Positions 18,866-29,165 of a DNA stretch of 64,000 nt are shown here, piece after piece. Position numbers and translations under genes: made by a program. Origin of the DNA: Leptolyngbya sp. KIOST-1 (lineage in GTDB: Bacteria; Cyanobacteriota; Cyanobacteriia; Phormidesmidales; Phormidesmidaceae); the NCBI RefSeq assembly GCF_000763385.1, contig NZ_JQFA01000002.1:2046001-2110000 (forward strand), in the 5' to 3' direction. How positions within the stretch are numbered: the first letter of the stretch is position 1; the number at the start of each line of letters is the position of its first letter. The notes below the pieces were generated by a model that was not told the origin of the DNA, searched no databases, and saw only the letters and a list, made by a program, of their open reading frames with translations.

Positions 18866-20032
18866 ATGAAAGCCATGATCTTGGCTGCCGGTAAAGGCAC
18901 CCGCGTTCGGCCCATTACCTACACCATTCCCAAGCCCATGATTCCGATCATGCAGAAGCCGGTGATGGAGTTTTTGCTCGAACTGCTGCGTCAGCACGGC
19001 TTCGACCAGATCATGGTAAACGTGAGCCACCTGGCCAACGAAATCGAGGGCTACTTCCGCGATGGGCAGCGCTTTGGGGTTGAGCTGGCCTACTCCTTTG
19101 AAGGTCGGATCGAAGAGAACGGCGAGCTAGTGGGGGAAGCCATCGGCTCCGCAGGGGGAATGCGCAAAATTCAGGATTTTTCCCCCTTCTTTGACGACAC
19201 CTTTGTGGTGCTCTGCGGCGACGCCCTGATCGACCTTGACCTCACCGAGGCCGTGCGCCGCCACCGGGAAAAAGGATCAATCGCCACCATCATCACCAAA
19301 ACCGTACCCCTCAAGCAGGTGCCCAGCTACGGGGTAGTGGTCACCGACGGCGAAGGACGGGTCAAGTCCTTCCAGGAAAAACCGGCGGTGGAAGAGGCGC
19401 TCAGCACCGAGATCAACACCGGCATTTATATCTTTGAGCCAGAGGTGTTCGACTACATTCCCTCGGGGGTGTCCTTTGACATTGGCGGCGATCTGCTGCC
19501 CAAGCTGGTGGCCAACAACGCCCCCTTCTACGGCATTCCCATGGAGTTTGAGTGGGTCGACATCGGCAAGGTGCCCGACTACTGGCGAGCCATTCAGGAC
19601 GTGCTGACCGGCGTAGTGAACCTGGTGGATATTCCCGGCGAAGAGATTCGCCCCGGCGTCTACGTGGGGCTCAACGTCAAGGCCAACTGGGACAAGGTCA
19701 ACATCGAAGGGCCGGTCTACATCGGCGGCATGACCCACATCGAAGACGGGGCCACCATCATTGGCCCCAGCGCCATCGGCAACAACTGCTCGATCTGCAG
19801 CGGTGCGATCGTCGATAAGAGCGTGATTTTCGAGTATTCGCGCATTGGCCCTGGGGTTCGCCTGGTGGACAAGCTGGTGTTTGGCCGCTACTGCGTCGAC
19901 AAGACCGGTGCCTCCATCGACATGAAGGCCGCCGCCCTCGACTGGCTGATTACCGACACTCGCCAGGAGTTTCCCCTGGTGCCGCCGGTGGAGCATCGGG
20001 CGATCGCGGAACTGCTGGAGCAGCACATCTAA
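18866..20032 (+). CDS. sugar-phosphate nucleotidyltransferase (mannose-1-phosphate guanylyltransferase-like)
   Basis: 388 residues. 'MILAAGKGTRVRPIT' nucleotide loop with 'PKPMIPI' at the N-terminus, 'VVLCGDALIDLDL' metal site, 'VKSFQEKP', 'NTGIYIF' and 'EWVDIGKVPDYWRA' in the catalytic domain; then left-handed beta-helix hexapeptides from about residue 255 ('YIGGMTHIEDGATIIGPSAIG'). It should form an NDP-sugar from a sugar 1-phosphate and NTP for polysaccharides. GDP-mannose is likely by family but the sugar cannot be fixed by eye. A hairpin follows at 20060-20083. Confidence 0.88.
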   Translation: MKAMILAAGKGTRVRPITYTIPKPMIPIMQKPVMEFLLELLRQHGFDQIMVNVSHLANEIEGYFRDGQRFGVELAYSFEGRIEENGELVGEAIGSAGGMRKIQDFSPFFDDTFVVLCGDALIDLDLTEAVRRHREKGSIATIITKTVPLKQVPSYGVVVTDGEGRVKSFQEKPAVEEALSTEINTGIYIFEPEVFDYIPSGVSFDIGGDLLPKLVANNAPFYGIPMEFEWVDIGKVPDYWRAIQDVLTGVVNLVDIPGEEIRPGVYVGLNVKANWDKVNIEGPVYIGGMTHIEDGATIIGPSAIGNNCSICSGAIVDKSVIFEYSRIGPGVRLVDKLVFGRYCVDKTGASIDMKAAALDWLITDTRQEFPLVPPVEHRAIAELLEQHI

Positions 20033-20059
20033 CGCCGTATACCCAACCCCTACAAATGG

Positions 20060-20083
20060 CCCTGGAGCGATTTTGCTCTAGGG
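20060..20083 (+). terminator. hairpin after the nucleotidyltransferase gene
   Basis: CCCTGGAGC (20060-20068) pairs with GCTCTAGGG (20075-20083) with one G-T pair over a loop of GATTTT, 28 bases after the stop. The T run after it is short (TCTTACT). Confidence 0.45.
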
Positions 20084-20300
20084 TCTTACTCCAAGAAATC
20101 TCTATCCATAGATAGTTGCGGAGAACACAGCAAACGGTTGTTTTTGATACAACTACTTCAGGGGCTTTTCTCAATTCTTAGAAAGTAGCGTAGAGTTAGC
20201 TGCCTGCCCACGCATTGACCTGCGCAGGCGCCCGGGTGACAGCGACCTGCGTGTCACACTGGTCTTGTCTTGCCCCTGTAGTTAAAGAGAGTTGTACACA

Positions 20301-21488
20301 ATGAGCGATCGCAACCGTCCTTTTCACCTATCGCGGCGGCAGGTCATGCGGGGGCTACTGGCTACATCCGCCTTTGGGCTTACCGCCAAGTTAGGCACCA
20401 GCTGTGCCCAGTCGCCCGGCACGGGAGGAGCGGCTGGGGGTGGTGCCGCGGACGACCTGGTCGTAGGCTTTATCTACGTCGGCCCCAAGGATGACTTTGG
20501 CTACAACCAGGCCCACGCCGAAGGCGCTGCCGCCATGGCCGCCAACGTGCCCGGCATTCGCCTGGTCGAGGAGGCCAGCGTGCCCGAGACCACCGCCGTA
20601 GCCGAGACCATGCGCAGCATGATCGAAATTGATGGGGCCAGGGTGCTGTTTCCCACCTCCTTTGGCTACTTTGACCCCCACATTCTGGCCCTGGCCGCAG
20701 AATTTCCCGAGGTCCAGTTCTTCCACGCCGGAGGGATGTACCAGGAAGGGGTACACCCCAACAATGTCGGCAGCTACTTTGGCTATATCGACGAAGCCCA
20801 GTACGTGGCTGGGGTGGTAGCCGCCCACATGAGCCCGGCGGGTCGACTCGGCTTTGTGGCGGCCAAGCCCATTCCCCAGCTGCTGCGCAACGTCAATAGC
20901 TTTACCCTGGGAGCGCGATCGGTCAACCCCGACGCCACTACCCAGGTGATCTTTACCGGCGACTGGTCGGTGCCCGTGAAAGAGGCCGAGGCCACCAACA
21001 GCATGGCCGATCAGGGCATTGAGGTGATCACCTGTCACGTGGACAGCCCCAAGGTGGTGATTGAAACCGCCGAGCGGCGCGGCGTGATGACCTCCGGCTA
21101 CCACGCCGACCAGAGTTCCCTCGCTCCCCAGGGCTACCTGACCGGAGCCGAATGGGATTGGTCGAGCATTTACACCGCCCTGGGCCAGGACTTTGTCGAG
21201 GGCAAAACCCTGATGTCCGGGGACATTCCTCACATTCTGCGGGGTGGGCTGGCCGACAACTTCTGTAAGCTGTCGCCCTACGGGCCGGCGGTCACCGATG
21301 AGGCCAAAGCCGCCGGAGACGCCGCTTTAGCAGCCATTGAGTCGGGTGAGCTGGTGATCTATGAAGGGCCGCTGAAGACCAACGCCGGGGCCGAAATTCT
21401 GCCCGCAGGCAAGGAACTTAAAACCGACAACCTGGAGCTAGAAAAAATGGACTATTTTGTTGAGGGTGTGATTGGCTCCATTAGCTAG
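20301..21488 (+). CDS. BMP/PnrA-type ABC transporter substrate-binding protein
   Basis: 395 residues. A twin-arginine signal ('SRRQVMRGLLATSAFGL', residues about 9-26) runs into 'GTSC', a possible lipobox. The mature protein has the basic membrane protein fold: 'VVGFIYVGPKDDFGYNQAHAEG', 'PEVQFFHAGG', 'EAQYVAGVVAAHMS', 'GYHADQSSLAPQGYLTGAEWDW' (read in parts). Family members bind purine nucleosides or related compounds; the ligand here is unknown. ATG at 20301 follows 'GTTAAAGAGAGTTGTACACA'. It starts an operon with two permeases. Confidence 0.9.
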   Translation: MSDRNRPFHLSRRQVMRGLLATSAFGLTAKLGTSCAQSPGTGGAAGGGAADDLVVGFIYVGPKDDFGYNQAHAEGAAAMAANVPGIRLVEEASVPETTAVAETMRSMIEIDGARVLFPTSFGYFDPHILALAAEFPEVQFFHAGGMYQEGVHPNNVGSYFGYIDEAQYVAGVVAAHMSPAGRLGFVAAKPIPQLLRNVNSFTLGARSVNPDATTQVIFTGDWSVPVKEAEATNSMADQGIEVITCHVDSPKVVIETAERRGVMTSGYHADQSSLAPQGYLTGAEWDWSSIYTALGQDFVEGKTLMSGDIPHILRGGLADNFCKLSPYGPAVTDEAKAAGDAALAAIESGELVIYEGPLKTNAGAEILPAGKELKTDNLELEKMDYFVEGVIGSIS

Positions 21489-21497
21489 GGAACAGCG

Positions 21498-22607
21498 ATG
21501 CAGTTGACGGCAACCTGGCGGCGCTTCACGCGGCGCTCCCTGCGGACATCGCTGGAGCCGGTGGTACTGCCCGTGGGGGCAGTGCTGACGGCCCTGGTCA
21601 TTTTTGGCGTGTTTTGCGCCCTGGCGGGGGCCAACCCCCTGGCGGTGTACGGCTCGATCTATCGGGCCGCCTTTGGCAGCTGGAGCGCCTGGCAAAATAC
21701 GTTGATCCGGGCTTCGCCGCTGATGCTGACGGCCCTGTGTACGGCCCTGCCCGCCCGTCTGGGCCTGGTGATCATCGGTAACGAAGGGGCGCTGGTGGTG
21801 GGTGGTTTGGCGGCGGTGGTGGTGGGGCTGGGGCTGGGTGCGGCGCTGCCCGGTGGCCTGGTGCTGCTGGCGATGGCCCTGGGCAGCCTGGGGGCAGGCG
21901 GCCTGTGGATTATGGCGGCGGGGGCCCTGCGCCATTACCGTGGGGTCAACGAGACCATCAGTAGCCTGCTGCTCAACTACATTGCGATCGCCCTCCTGAA
22001 CCACCTGGTGCAGGGACCCATGCGTGATCCGGCCTTTGTCAGCAAGCCCTCCAGCTTTGAAATTGCCCCCGCCGCCTGGCTGGGCACGCTGCCCGACACC
22101 CGCATTCACTGGGGGCTGGTCTACGGTCTGGCGGCCTCGGTGCTGGCCTACCTTCTGATTCAGCGCACCACCTTTGGCTTTGCCGCCCGCACCGCCGGGG
22201 GCAACGTGCGAGCCGCCCGCATCGCCGGCCTGCCCGTGGGCAAGCTCACCCTGGCGGTGTGTTTCTTGGCCGGGTCCTGCGCCGGGTTGGCCGGCATGGT
22301 TGAGGTCGCCGCCGTGCAAAAGCGGCTGAACGAGTCGATCGTGTCCAACTACGGCTACGCCGGGATTTTAGTGGCCTTTGTGGCCCGCCACAACCCCCTG
22401 GCCACGGTACTGGTGTCGGTGCTGCTGGGGGGTATTCTGGCGGCGGGGGGCATTTTGCAGCGCGCCCACAACCTGCCCGATGCTACGGTGCTGGTGTTCC
22501 AGGGCATCGTCTTTCTCTGCGTGCTCTACAGCGAGTCCCTCTACGGACGCTTCGCCGTATTCCAGGAGCGGGAGGCTCAGCCTGAGGGGGCGGTTGTGGC
22601 AGGGTAG
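21498..22607 (+). CDS. BMP-type ABC transporter permease 1
   Basis: 369 residues, about nine hydrophobic segments, BPD_transp_2 type as in nucleoside/simple-sugar importers. Diagnostic stretches are 'NPLAVYGSIYRAAFGSW', 'GNEGALVVGGLAAV', 'YRGVNETISSLLLNYIAIAL' and 'SNYGYAGILVAFVARHNPL'. It begins nine bases after the binding-protein gene and is therefore in the same operon. Partner permease lies 120 bases downstream. Confidence 0.88.
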   Translation: MQLTATWRRFTRRSLRTSLEPVVLPVGAVLTALVIFGVFCALAGANPLAVYGSIYRAAFGSWSAWQNTLIRASPLMLTALCTALPARLGLVIIGNEGALVVGGLAAVVVGLGLGAALPGGLVLLAMALGSLGAGGLWIMAAGALRHYRGVNETISSLLLNYIAIALLNHLVQGPMRDPAFVSKPSSFEIAPAAWLGTLPDTRIHWGLVYGLAASVLAYLLIQRTTFGFAARTAGGNVRAARIAGLPVGKLTLAVCFLAGSCAGLAGMVEVAAVQKRLNESIVSNYGYAGILVAFVARHNPLATVLVSVLLGGILAAGGILQRAHNLPDATVLVFQGIVFLCVLYSESLYGRFAVFQEREAQPEGAVVAG

Positions 22608-22727
22608 ATGGGTGGATGGGTGGATGGGTAGGTGAGAGTCCCCTAAGGGTGGGCAGTGCCCAGCAGCGTGGAACCAAAGGTTTGGGATAGGCTCTTGGGC
22701 CTTGGAGTAACTAGATAAGGAGACAGG

Positions 22728-23675
22728 ATGGCGGCAGGAGCACTGGGCTGGTGGGGGGTACCCCTGGGTATTTTGGCGGGCACTCTGCGGGGCAGCGTGC
22801 CATTTTTACTGGTCAGTTTGGGGGAATGCCTGACCGAAAAAAGCGGCAAAATCAATCTTGGCCTGGAAGGTACGCTGCTGATGGGGGCCATGAGCGCCTA
22901 CGCCGTTTCCTTCCTCAGCTCGGGCCTGGTGGGGCCAACCCTGGCCCCCTGGCTGGGGGTGCTGGCGGCAGGGCTGGCCGGACTGGGGCTGGGGGCCATT
23001 CACGGCTGGCTGTCCCAGCAGCCCCGCGTCAACGATGTGGCGGTGGGCATTGCCATGATTATTTTTGGCAGCGGCCTGGCTTTTTTCCTGGGCAAGCCCT
23101 TCATTCAGCCCCAGGCTCCCCAGTTGCCCACGCTGGCGGCGGGTAGCTGGAGCAGTCTGCCCCAGGTGCAGTCCGCACTGCAGATCAGCCCGCTGTTTGT
23201 GCTGGGGGTGGCGATCGTGCCCTTGATGAGCTGGTTCTTCAAGTCCACCCGGTGGGGATTGTACGTGCGGGCGGTGGGCGATAGTCCCGAAGCGGCCCTG
23301 GCCATGGGTATTTCCATTTTTTGGGTGCGGATGGCAGCGATCGCGGGGGGCAGCTGTTTAGCAGGCATTGGCGGCGCCAGCCTATCGCTGTTTTTCCCCG
23401 GCGTGTGGACCGAGCGCATCTCCAGCGGCCAGGGCCTGATGGCCGTGGCGCTGGTTATTTTTGCCCGCTGGCAGCCCTGGCAGTGCCTGTGGGCATCGCT
23501 GCTGTTTGGCGGTGCCCAGGCCATGGGACCAGCGTTTCAGTCGGTGGGCATCGACTCCTACCGCTACCTGTTCAATGCCGCCCCCTACATTTTGACTCTG
23601 GTGATTATGATCATCACCTGTTCGCCACAGCGGACTTTGTCGGGTGCACCAGGCGCTTTGGGCAAGGACAGTTAA
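22728..23675 (+). CDS. BMP-type ABC transporter permease 2
   Basis: 315 residues of the same permease family, shorter form. 'GTLRGSVPFLLVSLGECLTEKSGKINLGLEGTLLMGA' (read in parts) and 'INLGLEG' are the typical signature of the second permease, and 'RVNDVAVGIAMIIFGSGLAFFLGKPF' follows. AGGAGA lies seven bases before the ATG. The ATP-binding subunit usually encoded beside these genes is absent. The 120-base gap to permease 1 carries GGTGGATG repeats. Confidence 0.88.
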   Translation: MAAGALGWWGVPLGILAGTLRGSVPFLLVSLGECLTEKSGKINLGLEGTLLMGAMSAYAVSFLSSGLVGPTLAPWLGVLAAGLAGLGLGAIHGWLSQQPRVNDVAVGIAMIIFGSGLAFFLGKPFIQPQAPQLPTLAAGSWSSLPQVQSALQISPLFVLGVAIVPLMSWFFKSTRWGLYVRAVGDSPEAALAMGISIFWVRMAAIAGGSCLAGIGGASLSLFFPGVWTERISSGQGLMAVALVIFARWQPWQCLWASLLFGGAQAMGPAFQSVGIDSYRYLFNAAPYILTLVIMIITCSPQRTLSGAPGALGKDS

Positions 23676-23901
23676 ACAGGGTTATAAAATCCTTCGTACA
23701 GCCCACCGCTAGCGGAGAATTAGCCGCTCGGCCCATGGGCAGTGACGGCTGCTGCTTAACAAATCTGTGCATCACCCAGGGGATGAACCTAGGCTGTCAA
23801 ACCTAATTTTTAGCTTTGACGCTGCACTAGCCTATCGTTTAGGTCGGGCGTGGCAAGACTTGATATACCCGCCTTTGGGCCACCCTTGATGACACACCCT
23901 A

Positions 23902-23920
23902 GGGCTCAATTTTAGAGCCC
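23902..23920. terminator. small hairpin between convergent genes
   Basis: GGGCTC (23902-23907) pairs with GAGCCC (23915-23920) around an AATTTTA loop, between the end of permease 2 and the end of the minus-strand GHL10 gene. Weak, position-based call. Confidence 0.35.
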
Positions 23921-23960
23921 CTCACCCAAGCGAAAAGCGCCCTGTTCAGTCAGCCGATGC

Positions 23961-25187
23961 TTATCGCAGGCTAAACCGGGACGCTGGAACGCTAAACAAA
24001 TCCCGGAAGCGGGCCTGGCGCTCGGCCACAGGCTCTGGCGCATCGTACCAGAGACTTTCGTAGTAGAAAAAGGCCACCCCCAACCCCTGGGCCGTCGATC
24101 GCATCACCTGAGATTGAATCATCGCCATCGGCATGGGGCGGTTGCGTAACCCAGTCAGAATGCCAATGCCCACCGGGATTTGAGTTTGGGCCCTCTGAAT
24201 TTCGGGCCGCAGAATTTGATCCGTAAAGCTGTTCATGTCCCAGCGGTAGACCTGCACCAGCAATTCATCCACCAGGCCCCGGTCGATCCAGTTTACCCAG
24301 TCCTGCAAAAACGAGTTGTAGGCCGTGTCGTAGGGATTGGGCGACACCGAAAAGATGGCCTGGGGGCGATACTGCTTCACCGTCTGGTTGAGCTGCGCCA
24401 CAAAGTCCGTAATCTTGTCCGCCCGCCAGCGCATCCAGGCCGAATCTCGCGGGTTGCTTGGCACCGACTGGCCAGTCTCCTGCTGGTAGAGCGCCCGGGT
24501 GTAGGGGTCATAGCCAAAGTCGCTGGGCAGGGCCGTGTGGTCATCGAACTGAATGCCGTCAATGTCGTAGCGGGCGGCAATTTCGGCCACCAGGCTGGTG
24601 ATAAACTGCTGCACCTCCGGCTTAAACGGGTTGAGCCACACCACTTCCCCCGCCGCACTGCCCGAGGTCTGGCTGCCGTTCTGGCGCTGGGTCAACCAGT
24701 CCGGGTGAGCCGTAGCCAACTCCGATGACGGTGGGGCCATAAAGCCAAACTCAAACCACGGAATGGCCAACAAGCCCTGGCGATGGGCCTGGTTAATCAC
24801 GTCCGCCAGAATGTCCTGCCCGGCGGCACCGCGGTGAATGTAGGGGATTCCGGCTCGCTGGGCGATCGCGCTGGGATAGAGGGCATAGCCCGAATTCCAG
24901 ACCACGGGATAGACCGTGTTGAAGTTGAGCTGAGACAACTCGGCCATGGCGCTCTGCACCCGAGCCGAATCTCGCAGCATATTCATATCGTTGGTGGTCA
25001 GCCACACCCCCCGAATTTTCTGAAAGCTCTGGGGAATGGGCGCAAACTGCCCCGGCTCTGCCTCCCAAGGCACCACCGATGGCGGCAGAAATGCGATCGC
25101 AGGCCCCCCTAGCATCACCACCGCCAGCAGCGTGGTCCAGAACAACAGAATCCGGTGCTTTAGTTTTTGGTTGAGCTGAGAAGTCAT
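23961..25187 (-). CDS. exported GHL10-type (DUF187) glycoside hydrolase-like protein
   Basis: 408 residues. A signal peptide ('HRILLFWTTLLAVVMLGGPAIAF', ending about residue 32) is followed by the GHL10 barrel: 'IRGVWLTTNDMNML', 'LNFNTVYPVVWNSGYALYPS', 'GLLAIPWFEFGFM', 'WLNPFKPEVQQFI', 'DIDGIQFDDHTALP' and 'IFSVSPNPYDTAYN'. The family belongs to the glycoside hydrolase superfamily; substrates are mostly unproven, peptidoglycan or extracellular polysaccharide being plausible. Monocistronic; the 390 bases upstream hold a hairpin but no gene. Confidence 0.88.
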   Translation of the reverse strand: MTSQLNQKLKHRILLFWTTLLAVVMLGGPAIAFLPPSVVPWEAEPGQFAPIPQSFQKIRGVWLTTNDMNMLRDSARVQSAMAELSQLNFNTVYPVVWNSGYALYPSAIAQRAGIPYIHRGAAGQDILADVINQAHRQGLLAIPWFEFGFMAPPSSELATAHPDWLTQRQNGSQTSGSAAGEVVWLNPFKPEVQQFITSLVAEIAARYDIDGIQFDDHTALPSDFGYDPYTRALYQQETGQSVPSNPRDSAWMRWRADKITDFVAQLNQTVKQYRPQAIFSVSPNPYDTAYNSFLQDWVNWIDRGLVDELLVQVYRWDMNSFTDQILRPEIQRAQTQIPVGIGILTGLRNRPMPMAMIQSQVMRSTAQGLGVAFFYYESLWYDAPEPVAERQARFRDLFSVPASRFSLR

Positions 25188-25344
25188 AGGGGAAAGGGCG
25201 ATTGGCTGTCGGCTATTCTATCGGCTTTGGCTTTGGACGCGATCGCCTTGATCTCGCCCTGTTATTCAAGACATATCTCTATGCCCAAAATCCGGACGAT
25301 TGATCAACTTCAAAAGTTGCACAATCGATAATAACAGGGGGGAT

Positions 25345-25384
25345 GACGCCAGACGTAGTGAGTTTGCGTTGTGCGTCTGGCGTC
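25345..25384. repeat. inverted repeat with 11-bp arms
   Basis: GACGCCAGACG (25345-25355) and CGTCTGGCGTC (25374-25384) are perfect inverted arms around an 18-base loop. It lies in the 389-base gap between two minus-strand genes. No T run, so either a transcript-end structure of the small gene at 25577 or a mobile palindrome. Confidence 0.5.
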
Positions 25385-25576
25385 TCTAAGTCTGCTGGCA
25401 ATGGCCGCGATCGCGTCGGATCGCACCCATAGAGCACGTGATAGTCGCGTTGAAGATAGCTGATTGACAGACTGCGGTTCGGTTACCTGTCACCCCGGGG
25501 GCACGAGGGTTACAGGTCTTTGCTTTCGCCCCGGCCAGAGATAGCGGTTGGGCCGATTCGTGTGGTCTAGAGTTCT

Positions 25577-25771
25577 CTAGTCAATGACTCGCAGTCGTCC
25601 CTGGCGAATTGCCTCAAACACCCGCTGGGCCGTGGCGTGGTCCTGGTTGCTGAGGGTGGGCTGGCTGAGCAAGATCTCCATCAACTCTCGCTGCACCTGA
25701 CGACTGATGCGACGCTGATCAAAAATTTGGTCAACGATGGCTTTGAGGGACGGGTTCGTGGATTGAGACAT
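25577..25771 (-). CDS. small conserved cyanobacterial-type protein (64 residues), unknown function
   Basis: The peptide 'LKAIVDQIFDQRRISRQVQRELM' plus 'ATAQRVFEAIRQGRLRVID' is all-helical and very like small hypothetical proteins I know from many cyanobacteria ('..IF.QRRIT...', '..GRLRVVD'). No catalytic motif. The intact frame and typical codon use favour a real gene; the function is unknown. Confidence 0.7.
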   Translation of the reverse strand: MSQSTNPSLKAIVDQIFDQRRISRQVQRELMEILLSQPTLSNQDHATAQRVFEAIRQGRLRVID

Positions 25772-26684
25772 GACGACAACCTGAACAATAGGCGGCTACA
25801 GTTAATATCGCCTAACGCCCAAAAGAGAACCGTGATGTGGTGTTGAGCCGGACATGATTATTGTCTTACCTGGTGGTGATCCGCCCCAGGGTTGGAGGTG
25901 GTTTAAATCACGGGGGCGATCGCCAGGGGCTGTCATCCATTGGCCGCTGATAGCCCAAGAATCAACGACCACAGCCCCTAATCCGTTTGGTGGCCGGACG
26001 TGACAACGCAGAGGGTAAAAGGCTTTTGGCCAGAGTTGATGCCACGACACGCCCTGGGGCTCACCCAACAGACCGATTTAGCTCTAAACAGACTGAATCC
26101 TCAGCCGAGGAACAGTTGACAAACCAGAAATGAATTGAGATAGGCCCTCCTCTCCCAAATCCAACTCTAACGGAGGCCTGTAAGGGTTCCCATCGAAACA
26201 CCTCCACTGCTGAATGTGAGTTTGGTCGAGTTAGCAGGTCGCTAGCACCCTGCATGGGATGGGCCAGGTCGTGCTTCAACCCATCATTTTATATATTGAA
26301 GATTCTCCTGTATAGATTGGTATTTCCTGATTTACCCTGGGGCTGGTCCTGTATTTAATCTGTCACACCTCCTTTGCTCAACATTGCAAAACCTGTGGTT
26401 AAAGGACAACTTGAAAATTTTATTCTCAGACTATTTGTATTCTTCGCCCCGATGACTTAAACGGTCAATTTGCCCGCTTCAAAGCTTTTGGGTCTGCGTA
26501 AGTACTCTTCGCTAGAGAGCAATCAACTGCTCCTGAAAAATAGGGGTCTAAAAGATATAAATTGCCCTCAAATCCTAATGGCTCTAGTTATACTGACTAA
26601 AGACAAAATTTACAAAGGCCGCAATATTCTCGGAGATTGTCCGTCCGTGGGCTGAGCCAGAATTGGGGCGCTAGGAGGTTAGTG
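25772..26684. other. 913-base region without a convincing gene
   Basis: Open frames here are short, lack ribosome sites and show no family resemblance. From about 26280 to 26640 the DNA is clearly more AT-rich than the surroundings, consistent with the promoter region of the DUF1400 gene. I see no tRNA, no repeat array and no strong terminator. Confidence 0.5.
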
Positions 26685-27218
26685 ATGAAAAAACAGATAT
26701 TAGCAGCGATCGCCCTGGCTAGTTTGGGGCTGGGCACCCTGACCGCCAATCCCGCTCTGGCAGCCCAGCGGGTAAGGCTCAACTATCGGGGCTTTAGCCG
26801 TACCGTACCCGTTTCCCTGCTCGAAATGCTGGCCAATACCGGTGAGTCGACCGGGGTGCTGGGGGGCTTGCTCAACCAGGCGGGGCAAGATCCCAATGAG
26901 CTGCGATCGGTGCTGACGCGCCCACTGGCTGCCGATCCGGTCGTCCTCGATCGCGCCCTCAACAGCCGTCCGGGCGAGTGGGTGCTCGACTACCTGGGGC
27001 AGTCTATCCACACTGGCGCGGGTACCGCTAACCGGCAGGCTCTGCGGGCCGCCCTGGTGCTTTCGGCCAGCGACGATGGGCAAATCACCCTGCTAGAGCT
27101 ACTGCAAAATTACCCCACCGAAGAAGTCGTTTTAGAAGGCGACAATATCCAGGCGGCTTACAATCGCCTGGCTAGCTTTCTGCGGCCGCTGTCTGTCTTG
27201 TTCTCCTGGATTTTCTAG
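26685..27218 (+). CDS. secreted DUF1400 domain protein
   Basis: 177 residues. A classic signal peptide ('KKQILAAIALASLGLGTLTANPALA', cleaved after about residue 25; read in parts) precedes the DUF1400 region ('RVRLNYRGFSRTVPVSLLEMLANTG', 'LLNQAGQDPNELRSVLTRPL', 'GEWVLDYLGQSIHT'). In cyanobacteria DUF1400 often precedes an alpha/beta hydrolase domain; here it stands alone. The ATG at 26685 has AGGAGG six bases upstream. A strong terminator follows. Confidence 0.85.
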   Translation: MKKQILAAIALASLGLGTLTANPALAAQRVRLNYRGFSRTVPVSLLEMLANTGESTGVLGGLLNQAGQDPNELRSVLTRPLAADPVVLDRALNSRPGEWVLDYLGQSIHTGAGTANRQALRAALVLSASDDGQITLLELLQNYPTEEVVLEGDNIQAAYNRLASFLRPLSVLFSWIF

Positions 27219-27223
27219 GTAGT

Positions 27224-27275
27224 TGTGGTGCGATCGCATAGCGCGATCGCACCACAGTCTTTGTTTGTTTTTCGG
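27224..27275 (+). terminator. rho-independent terminator built on a HIP1 stem
   Basis: TGTGGTGCGATCGC (27224-27237) and GCGATCGCACCACA (27243-27256) form a perfect 14-bp stem with a five-base loop, followed by a T-rich tail (TCTTTGTTTGTTTTT). Confidence 0.85.
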
Positions 27276-27303
27276 TAGACCTCACCGGGTAGGGGCAACA
27301 GGG

Positions 27304-27468
27304 TCATCGATTCATTAAAGAAACTGCTACCATCCCCACCACAATCGTCACCACGAGCAGCGTTAGCGGCTCTAGCTTAAAATTTGAATCTTTGCTGGGA
27401 ATGCTCGTCGCGTAAAAAAACGCAAAAAATACCAGCAAAATTACAACCAGATCAAGGCCAGTAAACAC
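27304..27468 (-). CDS. small membrane protein, hypothetical (54 residues)
   Basis: Two hydrophobic helices ('LDLVVILLVFFAFFYATSI' and 'LTLLVVTIVVGMVAVSLM') are joined by a short polar loop. A GTG at 27468 is chosen because AGGAGGGA lies seven bases before it on the minus strand; the frame is open further upstream (to 27573) but that extension looks unlike a protein start. Function unknown. The 343 bases between it and gap1 hold both promoters and no other gene. Confidence 0.6.
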   Translation of the reverse strand: MFTGLDLVVILLVFFAFFYATSIPSKDSNFKLEPLTLLVVTIVVGMVAVSLMNR

Positions 27469-27769
27469 AACACTCCCTCCTACGGTCAACTGGAACCAGG
27501 GGCGAAAACTGTAACCGTTGAGACAACGCTTACCCTCCTGTCTAGGTATGGCAGCTGCTGTTTTATACGTCACCTATCCAACTCAGTATTTTAATGGCTC
27601 CGGCAGCCACTCAACCTTGAAATAAAAGCGTAGATCCCGCTTGATTCCAATATTTTGCCCATAGCATTTTGCTGTGAGGATTGGTAATCGGTACGAGGGG
27701 GCCTGGGTCGTAAACCCCATCAGGTGTCAACGTGGCCCCTTTCAGGCAGGATTACTGCTTACTCACTGA

Positions 27770-28864
<1,095 letters not shown>

Positions 28865-28882
28865 GGAAATGCTGTAACTCCA

Positions 28883-28912
28883 GATCCCTGGGTTTTCAAA
28901 AACCCAGGGATC
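28883..28912. terminator. perfect hairpin terminator after gap1
   Basis: GATCCCTGGGTTTT (28883-28896) and AAAACCCAGGGATC (28899-28912) form a 14-bp stem with a two-base spacer. The internal T and A runs would allow action in both directions. It shares the CCCTGGGTT/AACCCAGGG core with the hairpin at 59601-59633. Confidence 0.75.
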
Positions 28913-29003
28913 ATGTACGCGATCGCCTTCGCTAGTCGGAATGGCGACGTTCAATTGCATCGAGATGCGATCGAATAACCAGGTGCTGCAACTGAGTTAT
29001 TTC

Positions 29004-29060
29004 TATAGCCATCGCCAGAACCGTTAGGGCCTGACCCATGCCCCTGAAGCGATGGCTATA
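29004..29060. repeat. inverted repeat, 12-bp arms
   Basis: TATAGCCATCGC (29004-29015) and GCGATGGCTATA (29049-29060) are perfect inverted copies 33 bases apart, between gap1 and the convergent GH57 gene. Possibly a small palindromic mobile repeat. Confidence 0.5.
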
Positions 29061-29165
29061 CGCCGTTGCGCCGTCCCAGTTTTTGCCGTTGGAAGAGGCC
29101 CATGTCCTAAGCGCAAGGGCCATCACTATAGTTTAGGGGACGGGGGGATGGCATGGTCAGCCTAC

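Noticed and set aside
26061..26655. Short open frames (about 60-72 codons) in the region before the DUF1400 gene
   Set aside because: No ribosome sites, no homology that I recognise and atypical composition.
28932..29126. 64-codon frame on the minus strand downstream of gap1
   Set aside because: It runs across the 12-bp inverted repeat at 29004-29060, has no ribosome site and no recognisable family; more likely repeat DNA.
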